From VBCK01 sp035939615 (GTDB taxonomy: Bacteria; Pseudomonadota; Gammaproteobacteria; Burkholderiales; Burkholderiaceae_F): 32,765 bases of DNA. Below, in pieces: positions 7,197 through 15,028 of the stretch (the stretch's first letter is position 1; every line of letters starts with the position of its first letter). The notes under the pieces were generated by a model. The model was not told the DNA's origin and searched no databases. It saw nothing but the letters and a program-made list of their open reading frames with translations. Made by a program: the position numbers and the translations under genes. The DNA is taken from contig DASZFP010000109.1 of NCBI GenBank assembly GCA_035939615.1, positions 1 to 32,765 on the forward strand, given 5' to 3'.

Positions 7197-8309
7197 CTAG
7201 CCGCGCCCGACCTCAAGGATCCACTCTCCGATCTGCGGCCAGCGGGTCCGCAGCGCCTCGGAGCCCATGAACAATCCGATGTGCCCGCCGGGGATCACGG
7301 CTTTGAGGATGTCCCGGGCGGGCGTTGCGCACAGTTGCTCGGCCGCGAAGACCTGCTCCTTGGGCGTGATGTCGTCCGATTCGCCCGCCAGAAGGTACAG
7401 GGGGCAGCGGATGTCGCGCAGCGACAACGGCCGGCCCAGGCCCACGAACCGCCCCTGGGCGAGGCGATTCTCCTTGAACAGCTCGTTGATCGCCTGCAGG
7501 TAGAAGCGCCCCGGCAGGTCGATCGTATTCTCGTACCAGGAAGAAAAAGTCTCGGTCTTGCTGACGTAGTCCGGATCGTCGATCCGCTCGTACAGGCGCA
7601 CGTACTTGTCGATGTACTGCTCGTCGGGGTGCATGTTCTTCCAGCCCCTGAGCATCACCCGGCCCCGCATCAGTCCGCCACCGAACGCCACCAGCTCCTC
7701 GTAAAATCCCGGCGGCGAGGCCTGCACCATCCGCTTCAGCGGACCGTCGCCGGCCTGCGTGTCGATCGGCGCTCCCGCCAGCACCAGCGAGGCGACCCGC
7801 TGCGGGTAACGCGCCGCGTACATCGCCGACAGCCACCCGCCCTGGCACAGACCGACCAGGTTGACGCGCCCTCCCAGATCGTCGATGCACACGTTCAGCT
7901 CGGCCAGGTAATTGTCGATGTCGTAATCCTTCATCTCCAGGCTGGCGCTTTTCCAGTCCGTCACCAGAACGCGCGGCAGGCCGACCGCGAGCAGCGTCTG
8001 CACCAGGCTCTGGCCGTCGTGATAATCGGCGATCACCGCCGAATGCCCGGCATAGGGCGCAGCGATCAGCGTCGCAGGCCCCGTGGCATCCGGGCTTCCG
8101 AAGGCGCGCAACTGCATCGTGTGCAGATCCAGCAGCACCGTATTGGTCGTTGCGAAGCGCGGCTTGAGGCCGTGATCGACTTTCTGCGCCTCGACCAGGA
8201 ACTTCAAATTCTTGCGGAACAGCTCCAGCTCCGCCTGCCCCATCGCGGCTATGGCCGCCATCGGCCAGAACAGCGGGACGCTCTGCTTCAGTACATGTTT
8301 CTGGTCCAA
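7197..8309 (-). CDS. PhaC-like alpha/beta-hydrolase (short polyhydroxyalkanoate synthase-like protein)
   Basis: 370 residues with an alpha/beta-hydrolase fold. The nucleophile motif is G-L-C155-Q-G-G, with Cys in place of Ser, as in PHA synthases. The acid is D312 in GESDD and the general base is H343 in PGGHIG, so the Cys-Asp-His triad looks complete. Its size matches class III PhaC (about 355-370) rather than class I (about 590), yet no PhaE partner is in the window. The start is TTG at 8309 with AAGGGAG 6-7 nt upstream; no in-frame ATG precedes it. It is the last gene of the oxidoreductase-pta-ackA operon, 31 nt after ackA. It could polymerise 3-hydroxyacyl-CoA or transfer/hydrolyse acyl groups. 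The family call is firm; polymerase activity is not. Confidence 0.72.
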   Translation of the reverse strand: MDQKHVLKQSVPLFWPMAAIAAMGQAELELFRKNLKFLVEAQKVDHGLKPRFATTNTVLLDLHTMQLRAFGSPDATGPATLIAAPYAGHSAVIADYHDGQSLVQTLLAVGLPRVLVTDWKSASLEMKDYDIDNYLAELNVCIDDLGGRVNLVGLCQGGWLSAMYAARYPQRVASLVLAGAPIDTQAGDGPLKRMVQASPPGFYEELVAFGGGLMRGRVMLRGWKNMHPDEQYIDKYVRLYERIDDPDYVSKTETFSSWYENTIDLPGRFYLQAINELFKENRLAQGRFVGLGRPLSLRDIRCPLYLLAGESDDITPKEQVFAAEQLCATPARDILKAVIPGGHIGLFMGSEALRTRWPQIGEWILEVGRG

Positions 8310-8340
8310 GTCCGGCTCCCTTCCCGCATTGAACGCCGCC

Positions 8341-9528
8341 TCAGCCGTCAGCGATCAGTTCTTGCGTGTGCTGCGCGATCATCAGATCTTCGTCGGTCGG
8401 AATCACCCACGCCGAAACGCGGCTGCCAGCCGTGCTGATCCGGGGTCCTCCGCGATCGTTGGCGGCAGCGTCGACCGTCAGGTCCAACCAGGCGAGCGCC
8501 TTGCCGATCTGCGCCCGAACCGCAGCGGCGTTTTCGCCGATGCCGCCCGTAAATACCAGCGCGTCGAATCCGCCCAGGGGCGCAACCAGGCTGCCGATCG
8601 CGCACACAATCCGATGACAGAACAGATCGACCGCCTGCCGGGCCGCGGCCCCACCGCTCGAAAGCAGCGCACGCATGTCGCTACTGACGCCCGAGACCCC
8701 CAGCAGGCCGCATTCATCGTACAGCAATCGCTCGAGCCGCTCGGCGCTGTAGCCCTTCTCGCGCAGCAGGTACAGCAGCACGCCCGGATCGATCCAGCCC
8801 GGTCGGGTGCCCATCACCAGCCCGTCGAGCGTGCTGAAGCCCATCGTGGTGCCGACGCTGCGGCCGGCCACCAGTGCGCACAGGCTGGCTCCGTTGCCCA
8901 GATGCGCGACGATGGTGCGGCCCTGCGCGGCGCGCGCGTCGTAATCGGGCAACTGCGTCGCGATGTACTCGTACGACAGCCCGTGAAAGCCATAGCGCAC
9001 GAGGCCGGCCTCGGTGAGCGCGCGCGGCAACGCGAAGCAGCGCTCCAGCGGCGGCAGGGTCTGATGAAACGCCGTGTCGAAGCAGGCGATCTGGGGAAGA
9101 CCTGGATGGGTCGCCGCCAGCGCACGGATCGCAGCCAGGTTGTGCGGCAGATGCAACGGCATGAAGGGAACCAGGGCCTCGAGCTGCTCCAGCATCCCGG
9201 GGCCGATCCGCACCGGCGCCTGGTGCGCAGCGCCCCCGAATACAACGCGATGGCCGGCGGCAGCCAGAGCGCCCGGCCCGGCGTGCGACTCGATCCAGCC
9301 AATCAGGTAGCTCAACAGATCTTCATGGCTGCGGCTCGCTCCCGCCGCCCACCGGTATTCGGCCACCTGCGATCGGTCCTGGTCGCGCGCGCGAAAGCAC
9401 GGCGCCGTTCCCACCCCCTCGATCGAACCATCGGCGATGCGCGCCAGCTCCGATCCCGCCGCCGACGCGAACAGGGTGAACTTGATGCTCGACGAGCCGG
9501 CATTGATGGCGGCGATCGCTCCGGTCAC
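8341..9528 (-). CDS. ackA: acetate kinase
   Basis: 395 residues, close to the family's roughly 400. It interconverts acetyl phosphate plus ADP with acetate plus ATP in the cytoplasm. Visible motifs in order: N9-A-G-S-S-S (phosphate loop of the ASKHA fold), HRVVFGG, FDTAFHQTLP with the catalytic Asp, YGFHGLSYEY with the catalytic His, GTRPGWIDPG containing the transition-state Arg, FTGGIGENA, and TDEDLMIA retaining the C-terminal Glu. The start is GTG at 9528, overlapping the pta stop in GTGA (4 bp), so translation is probably coupled. With Pta it allows ATP production from, or activation of, acetate and possibly other short acyl groups. Confidence 0.95.
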   Translation of the reverse strand: MTGAIAAINAGSSSIKFTLFASAAGSELARIADGSIEGVGTAPCFRARDQDRSQVAEYRWAAGASRSHEDLLSYLIGWIESHAGPGALAAAGHRVVFGGAAHQAPVRIGPGMLEQLEALVPFMPLHLPHNLAAIRALAATHPGLPQIACFDTAFHQTLPPLERCFALPRALTEAGLVRYGFHGLSYEYIATQLPDYDARAAQGRTIVAHLGNGASLCALVAGRSVGTTMGFSTLDGLVMGTRPGWIDPGVLLYLLREKGYSAERLERLLYDECGLLGVSGVSSDMRALLSSGGAAARQAVDLFCHRIVCAIGSLVAPLGGFDALVFTGGIGENAAAVRAQIGKALAWLDLTVDAAANDRGGPRISTAGSRVSAWVIPTDEDLMIAQHTQELIADG

Positions 9529-10481
9529 CGATCGTCCCCGTCAGCGGGACGGGCGATTTCGAGCTTGCGGCTTGCATGTACCAGCAGCGCCATCACGGCG
9601 CACGAGGCCAGCCGCGCCTTGGCACTGTCGGCGCGGCTCGTCAGTACGATCGGCACGCGCGCTCCGAGAACGACTCCGGCAGCCTCCGCATCGGCCAGGT
9701 ATTCGAGCTGCTTTGCCAGCATGTTGCCCGACTCCAGGTCCGGCACGACCAGGATGTCGGCATGTCCGGCCACCGGCGAGACGATGTGCTTGATCCGCGC
9801 GGCCCGTATGCTGACCGCGTTGTCGAACGCCAGCGGTCCGTCCAGGATTCCGCCCTGGATCTGGCCGCGTTCGGCCATCTTGCACAGTGCGGCCGCCTCG
9901 ATCGTCGATGAAATCTTCGGCGTGACCGTTTCGACCGCCGACAGGATCGCGACCTTGGGCTGCTCGATGCCCAGAACGTGCGCCAGGTCGATCGCGTTCT
10001 GGACGATGTCGACTTTTTCCTCCAGCGAGGGGTAGATATTGATCGCCGCGTCGGTGATCAGCAGCAGCTTCGAATAGCTGGGAACGTCCATCACGTACAC
10101 GTGGCTCAGCCGGCGCGCGCCGCGCAAGCCGGTGTCCGCCTTGGTCACCTCGTGCATCAGCACGTCCGTGTGCAGGCTCCCCTTCATCAGAGCGGCGCAC
10201 TCGGCCTTGCGGCACAGCGCCACCGCCTGCACTGCTGCCGCCTCGGCGCAGTCGGCATCGATGATCCGGCAGGCCGCGACGTCCTGCCCCAGCGCCTTGG
10301 CGGTGCCGAAAATCTGCGTTCGCGGTCCGACCAGCGTCGGAGCGATCAGTCCCTGCTGGGCCGCTTCGAGCGCGCCGAGCAGCGACACCTCGTCGCACGG
10401 GAAGGCGACCGCCACCGTGACCGGCTCGAGGTCCCGGCATTGCGCAATCAGATGCTGGAACATGGGGTGGTGGGTGCGCAT
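9525..10481 (-). CDS. pta: phosphate acetyl/butyryl transferase (short form)
   Basis: 318-residue PTA/PTB-family enzyme that exchanges CoA and phosphate on an acyl group. Recognisable segments are AALMKGSLHTDVLM, SHVYVMD, ITDAAINIYPSLEEKVDI, VAILSAVETVTPKI, GILDGPLAFDNAVS and VPDLESGNMLAKQL. It lacks the N-terminal MaoC/hydratase domain found in some proteobacterial versions and the N-terminal domains of long Pta. The short form includes both phosphotransacetylases and phosphotransbutyrylases, so acyl-chain preference is open. The ATG at 10481 has GGAAGGG about 5 nt upstream. It sits 12 nt behind the FAD oxidoreductase and overlaps ackA by 4 bp. The neighbouring kinase makes acetate the simplest substrate. 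Confidence 0.88.
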   Translation of the reverse strand: MRTHHPMFQHLIAQCRDLEPVTVAVAFPCDEVSLLGALEAAQQGLIAPTLVGPRTQIFGTAKALGQDVAACRIIDADCAEAAAVQAVALCRKAECAALMKGSLHTDVLMHEVTKADTGLRGARRLSHVYVMDVPSYSKLLLITDAAINIYPSLEEKVDIVQNAIDLAHVLGIEQPKVAILSAVETVTPKISSTIEAAALCKMAERGQIQGGILDGPLAFDNAVSIRAARIKHIVSPVAGHADILVVPDLESGNMLAKQLEYLADAEAAGVVLGARVPIVLTSRADSAKARLASCAVMALLVHASRKLEIARPADGDDR

Positions 10482-10493
10482 CGATCCCTTCCT

Positions 10494-11873
10494 CTAGGCC
10501 AGCGGCTTCAGATTCTGCAACAGGGTGGGAATCAGCTCCGTGACGGTCGGGTGAATGTGCACGGCGCGCGAGATCGTGGTGTACGGAGCCTTTGCGTACA
10601 TCACGTCCAGGATCGAGTGCACGGCCTCGTCGCCGTTCAGGCCGAGCAGCGCGGCGCCGAGGATCTGTCCGCTGCCCGGGTCGACGATGATCTTCATGAA
10701 GCCCAGCGTCTCGCCGCGCTCGCGGGCGCGGCCGACGCGAGTCATCGGCATCGTACCGATCAGGGCCGGGCGGCCGCTGGCCCGCGCCTCGCGCTCGCCG
10801 ATGCCGACCCGGCCCAGCGGGGGATCGGTGAACAGGGCATAGGCTAGGATGCGGTCGGTTGCGCGGCGCGCATCCGCATCCAGCAGGTTGGCGGCGACGA
10901 TCTCGTAGTCGTTCCACGAGGTATGGGTGAAGGCGCCGCGCCCGTTGACGTCCCCCAGCGCCCACACGCCCGGCACGTTCGTGCACAGCTTATCGTCGAC
11001 CCGGATGAAGCCGCGCTCGTCGCACTCGATTCCCGCCGCGCTCAGTGCCAGATCGTCCGTGCTCGGCCGGCGGCCGACTGCGACCAGAACATGGCTTCCG
11101 AAAATCTCGGGCGGGCCATCGGCGCAGTCGGCCGATACGACGACGCCGCCATCGTGCGGGGCGACGCCGATGCAACGGGCGTTCAACCGAATGTTGATTC
11201 CCTCCCGCGCCAGAATGTCCCGCACCCCTTCCGAGACGTCTTCGTCTTCGCGCGCGATCAGGCGCGGTGCCTGTTCCACCACCGTCACCTGTGCGCCGAA
11301 ACGGCGGTACATCTGTGCGAACTCCAGGCCGACGTAGCTGCCGCCCACGACGACCAGGTGCTTCGGCAGGAAATCGACGGTCATCATGCCGATGTTCGTG
11401 AAGCAGCGCGTCGAGTCCAGGCCGGGCCAGTCGGGCACCACGGGCCGGCCCCCGACGTTGATGAAGATCCTTTCGGCTTCGAGTTCCTCGCCGTTGACCC
11501 CGACACGGTGCGCAGCCGTGAATCGGGCATGACCCCAGTAAAGGCGCAGCCCGGGCATCTGTCCGAGCCACTGCGTCAAACCGTCGACGGATGCCTTAAC
11601 GATCGCATCCTTGCGCGCCTTGATAGCGCGCATGTCCACGGCGATCGGACCGCCGATCGTCACGCCAAAATCCCCATGGCGCCGCGCGACGAAAGCCGCC
11701 TGTGAGCTTGCCACCAGCGCCTTGGTCGGCGTGCAGCCGTCGTTGACGCAGGTGCCGCCCACGTGCTCGCGCTCTATCAGCGCGACCGACATTCCGGCCG
11801 CCGTCAATCGCGCCGCCAGCGGCGGACCGCCCTGGCCACTTCCGATGATGATCGCATCGAAGCGCTGTGCCAC
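10494..11873 (-). CDS. FAD-dependent disulfide oxidoreductase (lipoamide dehydrogenase / MerA-like core)
   Basis: 459 residues. FAD-binding GSGQGG is at 11-16, the redox-active disulfide C42-VNDG-C47 follows in GGTCVNDGC, an NAD(P) fold (VVVGGSYVGLEFAQMYRRFG) lies mid-protein, GDVNGRGAFTHT carries the second FAD contact, and the C-terminal dimer domain ends with H441-P-T-V-T-E446, the acid-base His-Glu pair. This is the catalytic layout of the lipoamide dehydrogenase/glutathione reductase class. The N-terminal metal-binding domain and C-terminal Cys pair of true mercuric reductases are absent, so Hg(II) reduction is unlikely. The GTG at 11873 is preferred because GGAGGGGAGG lies just upstream; an in-frame TTG at 11900 has no site. 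It heads the operon with pta and ackA. The disulfide substrate is unknown. Confidence 0.85.
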   Translation of the reverse strand: MAQRFDAIIIGSGQGGPPLAARLTAAGMSVALIEREHVGGTCVNDGCTPTKALVASSQAAFVARRHGDFGVTIGGPIAVDMRAIKARKDAIVKASVDGLTQWLGQMPGLRLYWGHARFTAAHRVGVNGEELEAERIFINVGGRPVVPDWPGLDSTRCFTNIGMMTVDFLPKHLVVVGGSYVGLEFAQMYRRFGAQVTVVEQAPRLIAREDEDVSEGVRDILAREGINIRLNARCIGVAPHDGGVVVSADCADGPPEIFGSHVLVAVGRRPSTDDLALSAAGIECDERGFIRVDDKLCTNVPGVWALGDVNGRGAFTHTSWNDYEIVAANLLDADARRATDRILAYALFTDPPLGRVGIGEREARASGRPALIGTMPMTRVGRARERGETLGFMKIIVDPGSGQILGAALLGLNGDEAVHSILDVMYAKAPYTTISRAVHIHPTVTELIPTLLQNLKPLA

Positions 11874-12010
11874 CTGGCCTCCCCTCCGAGAACGGATCAA
11901 TCAGAAGTCGGGAGATATTTTGCGCCAACGCGAGCGCTTGGGCGCGGCCTAGAATCCGCGCTGATTGGGTTCCGACCAATGATCGCGGACGGTCGGCAAG
12001 GGAGGTGACG

Positions 12011-12364
12011 ATGATCGCTCGCACATGGCACGCAACCGCAGCGCCCGAGAATGCCGATGCCTACAGTGGCCACTTCGCTTCTGAAGTGGTCCCGCATCTG
12101 AAAGACATCGCGGGGCACCGGGGCGCTTTGCTGCTACGGCGCCCCGTCGGCGATCTGGTCGAGTTCGTCGCCATCACGCTGTGGGACTCGATGGAGGCGG
12201 TCCGGCAATTCGCAGGGGCGCGGCCGGACGCCGCCAAGGTGGAGCCGCAGGCCACAGCGGTCCTGGCGCGGTTCGACGAGTTCGTGACGCACTACGAGGT
12301 CGCCGGCGGGTTCACGCGTGACTACGACATCAATGGCTCGGCGCCGTCAACCGTCACCCGGTAG
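12011..12364 (+). CDS. antibiotic biosynthesis monooxygenase (ABM) domain protein
   Basis: 117 residues forming a single ferredoxin-like dimeric alpha/beta-barrel domain (MIARTWHATAAPENADAY, then GALLLRR, FVAITLWDSMEAVRQFAG, and a C-terminal VLARFDEFVTHYEV strand). The family contains cofactor-free monooxygenases, haem-degrading proteins and many of unknown role. The start has GGAGGTGACG directly before the ATG, so expression should be strong. A MarR regulator follows 33 nt downstream and is probably co-transcribed. No catalytic residues can be named with confidence. Confidence 0.75.
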   Translation: MIARTWHATAAPENADAYSGHFASEVVPHLKDIAGHRGALLLRRPVGDLVEFVAITLWDSMEAVRQFAGARPDAAKVEPQATAVLARFDEFVTHYEVAGGFTRDYDINGSAPSTVTR

Positions 12365-12397
12365 GTGACATCGCGCGCATGATGCACGCGCCATACA

Positions 12398-12880
12398 ATG
12401 AGGTCCGTGAGCGATTCATTGCAGAAGGCGATCCAGGCCGGTCATCTGGACCCGGACACCTGCGTGCTTCGTCATGTCACACGAACCTCGAGGCTGATCG
12501 TCGCCGCTTTCGACGCGGCATTCAGCCCGGTCGGCCTGTCGGGCCACCAGTTCAACCTGTTGATGACGCTGGCGCGCCGGGGACCCATGAACGTTGGCAG
12601 CCTGGCCGCTGCGGTGGGGATGCACCCGAGCACCACTCCGCGGCTGATCGCGCCCCTGGTGCGCGACCGCCTGATTCTGACGCGCGCCGGCGCCGATCGG
12701 CGCGAGCGAGTGATCGGTATCACGCGTAAGGGGCGATCCAGGCTGCTGCAGGCGTTCCCCCACTGGATCGACGTGCAGACCCGCATCGTCGGTCAGCTTG
12801 GCGAGCGGCGCTGGTCCTCCGCCATGGCGGCCTTGAGGAACATTCGCGGATCGTTGCAGCAGTCGCCTGGCTCGTATTGA
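12398..12880 (+). CDS. MarR family transcriptional regulator
   Basis: 160 residues. A dimerisation helix region is followed by a winged helix (about residues 45-105: LSGHQFNLLMTLARRG, MNVGSLAAAVGMHPSTTPRLIAPL, then the wing DRRERVIGITRKGR) and C-terminal helices. The DRRERVIGIT wing signature is diagnostic of MarR proteins. It may start at ATG 12398 or at the GTG three codons later, which has GAGG 3 nt upstream. It probably controls its own transcript with the ABM protein, or a neighbour; no clear palindrome was found in the short gap before it. Its stop overlaps the beginning of the GGDEF remnant. Confidence 0.85.
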   Translation: MRSVSDSLQKAIQAGHLDPDTCVLRHVTRTSRLIVAAFDAAFSPVGLSGHQFNLLMTLARRGPMNVGSLAAAVGMHPSTTPRLIAPLVRDRLILTRAGADRRERVIGITRKGRSRLLQAFPHWIDVQTRIVGQLGERRWSSAMAALRNIRGSLQQSPGSY

Positions 12881-13095
12881 TTCGCGTTGCCGATGAAATC
12901 GGGGCCATCGACCGCGTCGAGCAGGCGATGAAGGAGGCGCGCCATTGCGGCGCCCTGGCAGCGGTCCTGTTTCTCGATCTGGACAATTTCAAGCAGATCA
13001 ACGATTCGCTCGGCCACAACGTCGGCGATCAACTGCTGAAAGAAGTGGCGGCGCGCCTGAAGGTGACCTTCCGTTACGCCTCGGCTTTGGTCTGA
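12877..13095 (+). pseudogene. remnant of a GGDEF (diguanylate cyclase) domain
   Basis: A 72-codon open frame begins with TTG, overlapping the MarR stop. Similarity to GGDEF domains covers only about 12913-13062: RVEQAMKEARHCG, then VLFLDLDNFKQINDSLGHN and VGDQLLKEVAARLK. The upstream LTGLPNR region and the whole downstream RxGGDEF active site are missing, so it cannot make cyclic di-GMP. Similarity stops about 12 nt before the end of the converging LysR gene (13074), and the frame then runs antisense through LysR's last codons to a stop. This looks like a relic of a larger gene removed by a rearrangement. A functional micro-protein is unlikely. Confidence 0.7.
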
Positions 13096-13985
13096 ACCTC
13101 GGCGCGCACTTCCTCGAGCAACCACTGCCGGAATGCTGCCACGCGCGGCTGCTCGAGGTTCGCCGGCGGACAAACGAAGTGGTAGGCGTTGACCAGGGGC
13201 TGCTCTCGAAACAGCGCGATGATCCGCCCGGAGGCGAGTTCCTCGTTCACCAGCGTGCGCCACACCCGCGCGACCCCCAGTCCAGCCAGCGCCGCCTCGA
13301 TCAGCAGGTTCGCATCATCGAACGTGCGGATCCGCAGCGGCTCGGACGTTACAACCCCTGCATTGCGCAGCCAGGTCGGCCAATCGGGAAAGGTCGAGTC
13401 CCAGTTCAGGTCACTGTTGCGCAACAGCGTCGCGCCCACCAGGTCGGAGGGGCGGCTCAAACCGGCCGCGAGCCGCGGGTGAGCGACCACCACCACGCTT
13501 TCTTCGCGCAGGCGCTCCGCGTGCAACCCGGGATAGCGGCCGCCGCCATAGCGCACCGCCGCGTCGACGTCCTCCGTTTCGAAATCGACCGTGCGCGTGG
13601 TTGCCAGCAGATGCAACTCGATCTGCGGGTGACGGGTGCCGAAGCGTTCCAGCCGGGCAATCAGCCATCTGGAAGCGAACGAAGGCGCCACAGACAGCAC
13701 CAGGGGGCGCTCCGCTTGACCCGCCCTGAGCTGCCGCGACGCCTGCTCGAGCAGATCGAGCGCCTCGCGCAGCGGGCGCACGACAGCCTGGGCGCTCGCG
13801 CTCAGGCGCAACACCGGGCTGCGCACGAACAGTGGCTGGCCGATCCGGTCCTCCAGCAACTTGATCTGCTGGCTGATCGCCGCCGGTGTCACGTGCAGTT
13901 CCCTGGCTGCGCGTGCGAACGACAGGTGGCGCGCTGCCGCCTCCAGGGCCTGCAGCGAGCGCAGCGGAAGCAGGGTGCGCGGCAT
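13074..13985 (-). CDS. LysR family transcriptional regulator (GcvA-like)
   Basis: 303 residues. The winged helix-turn-helix spans about residues 6-65 (LPLRSLQALEAAARHLSFARAA, then HVTPAAISQQIKLLE). The effector-binding domain resembles periplasmic binding proteins (SVAPSFASRWLIARLERF, VDAAVRYGGGRYPGL). The PLRSLxAFEAAARHLSFxxAA opening and AVRYG motif place it with GcvA-type members. It is divergent from an EamA exporter with a 101-bp gap, so the exporter is the likely target. Two CTAAT pentamers lie in that gap. The 3' end abuts a broken GGDEF gene, implying a past rearrangement on that side that left this gene whole. Confidence 0.9.
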   Translation of the reverse strand: MPRTLLPLRSLQALEAAARHLSFARAARELHVTPAAISQQIKLLEDRIGQPLFVRSPVLRLSASAQAVVRPLREALDLLEQASRQLRAGQAERPLVLSVAPSFASRWLIARLERFGTRHPQIELHLLATTRTVDFETEDVDAAVRYGGGRYPGLHAERLREESVVVVAHPRLAAGLSRPSDLVGATLLRNSDLNWDSTFPDWPTWLRNAGVVTSEPLRIRTFDDANLLIEAALAGLGVARVWRTLVNEELASGRIIALFREQPLVNAYHFVCPPANLEQPRVAAFRQWLLEEVRAEVQTKAEA

Positions 13986-14065
13986 TAGAAAATCTAACCC
14001 CTACGTGAAGAACAAATCGTTTTGACGCCTTGCCAGGCAGTGGCACAGTACTTCCACATGATTAG
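13984..14065. promoter_or_regulatory. LysR/EamA divergent control region
   Basis: A short inverted repeat TTAGA-AAA-TCTAA (13985-13997) touches the LysR start codon. The pentamer ATTAG (CTAAT on the other strand) occurs at 13984-13988 and 14061-14065; E. coli GcvA is known to recognise CTAAT. A TTGACG (14022-14027) could be a -35 element for the exporter, but no good -10 follows. The function is inferred from position and regulator type. Confidence 0.45.
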
Positions 14066-14086
14066 TTTTACTGAAGGGCGGGGCCA

Positions 14087-15028
14087 ATGCAAGTGTCGGC
14101 GATCTACGCGCTGGTGGCGCTGACGGCGGTGATGTGGGGAGCCAATTTCAATCTGTCCAAGCACGTGCTGGCGGACATGAACGCGCTGGTGGCCGGCGCG
14201 GCGCGCTTCGACATCGCCGCGCTGGTGATGCTCGCGATCAGCGCGATCAAGGGCCAACGCGTGCCGCTGATCCGGCACGCGGCGGCGTACGCCACGCTGG
14301 GACTGGTCGGGATCGCCGGCTTCAACGTGGTGTTCTTCTACGGCATGCAGAGGACTTCGGCGGTGAACGGCGCACTGATCATGGCGTTGAACCCGTTGCT
14401 CACCGCGCTGCTGGCGTTCGCGTTGAAGGCGTATCGGCCCGCCACGAGCCAGCTGCTGGCTTTCCCGATCGGGGCCGCGGGTGTCGCCTTCGTCGTGCTC
14501 GGGGGCGGGGCGCAGTTGCGCGTCTCGGACGGCGATCTGCTGATGCTGGCAGGCAACCTGTGCTGGGCTTTTTACAATGTGATGGTCGGCAAGCTGCTGC
14601 CGCGTGATGTCGGCGGCCTGGCCAATACCACCGGCGTGATGGTGGCGGGCGCGGTCGCATTGTCGGTGGCGGCCGCGGTGGCCGGTGCTCCGCTGGCGCC
14701 TCCGGGCCGCGACGCGCTGGGCTCGCTGCTGCTGATGTCGCTGGGCGGCACCGTGCTCGCGTATCTGTTCTGGAACGCTGGAATCGCCCGCCTGGGCGCG
14801 GCCACCACTGCCGTCTTTCTGAACCTGGTACCGGTCAGTTCAATGGCGATCTCTGCGCTCGAAGGTCATCCGCCCACGTGGGTTCAGCTGATCGGCGGCG
14901 CCATCGTGATCGGGGCCGTCAGCCTGGCCACGCTGGGTTCGCGAGCACCGCCCCCGGTTGCCGCGCGAACCGGCTCAGGGCGCGCTCTTTGCGCCCAGGC
15001 CTGTGACGCTTCCCGAGCCGGAAACTGA
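14087..15028 (+). CDS. EamA-family (drug/metabolite transporter) inner-membrane exporter
   Basis: 313 residues with two EamA repeats and about ten membrane helices. The first repeat begins AIYALVALTAVMWGANFNLSKH and contains FFYGMQRTSAVNGALIMALNPLLTALLA; the second contains DLLMLAGNLCWAFYNVMVGKLL and LAYLFWNAGIARLGAATTAVFLNLVPVSSM. Both carry the family's N-terminal tryptophan/asparagine and late P-x-x-x patterns. Members export amino acids, nucleobases or small drugs; the substrate is unknown. It is probably controlled by the divergent GcvA-like LysR protein. Its last 54 bp overlap the 3' end of the converging GIN-domain gene, so the two 3' ends are transcribed on both strands. Confidence 0.88.
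   Translation: MQVSAIYALVALTAVMWGANFNLSKHVLADMNALVAGAARFDIAALVMLAISAIKGQRVPLIRHAAAYATLGLVGIAGFNVVFFYGMQRTSAVNGALIMALNPLLTALLAFALKAYRPATSQLLAFPIGAAGVAFVVLGGGAQLRVSDGDLLMLAGNLCWAFYNVMVGKLLPRDVGGLANTTGVMVAGAVALSVAAAVAGAPLAPPGRDALGSLLLMSLGGTVLAYLFWNAGIARLGAATTAVFLNLVPVSSMAISALEGHPPTWVQLIGGAIVIGAVSLATLGSRAPPPVAARTGSGRALCAQACDASRAGN

Noticed and set aside
8212..10035. 607-codon plus-strand ORF opposite ackA and pta
   Set aside because: The minus strand carries clear acetate kinase and phosphotransacylase motifs throughout; this frame is Arg/Ala-rich with no recognisable domain, a GC-driven shadow.
9541..10986. 481-codon minus-strand ORF overlapping pta in another frame
   Set aside because: Frame-shifted reading of pta and oxidoreductase codons; Arg/Gly-rich and without a domain.
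10494..11873. Mercuric reductase (merA)
   Set aside because: No N-terminal metal-binding domain, no C-terminal vicinal cysteines and no mer genes around it.
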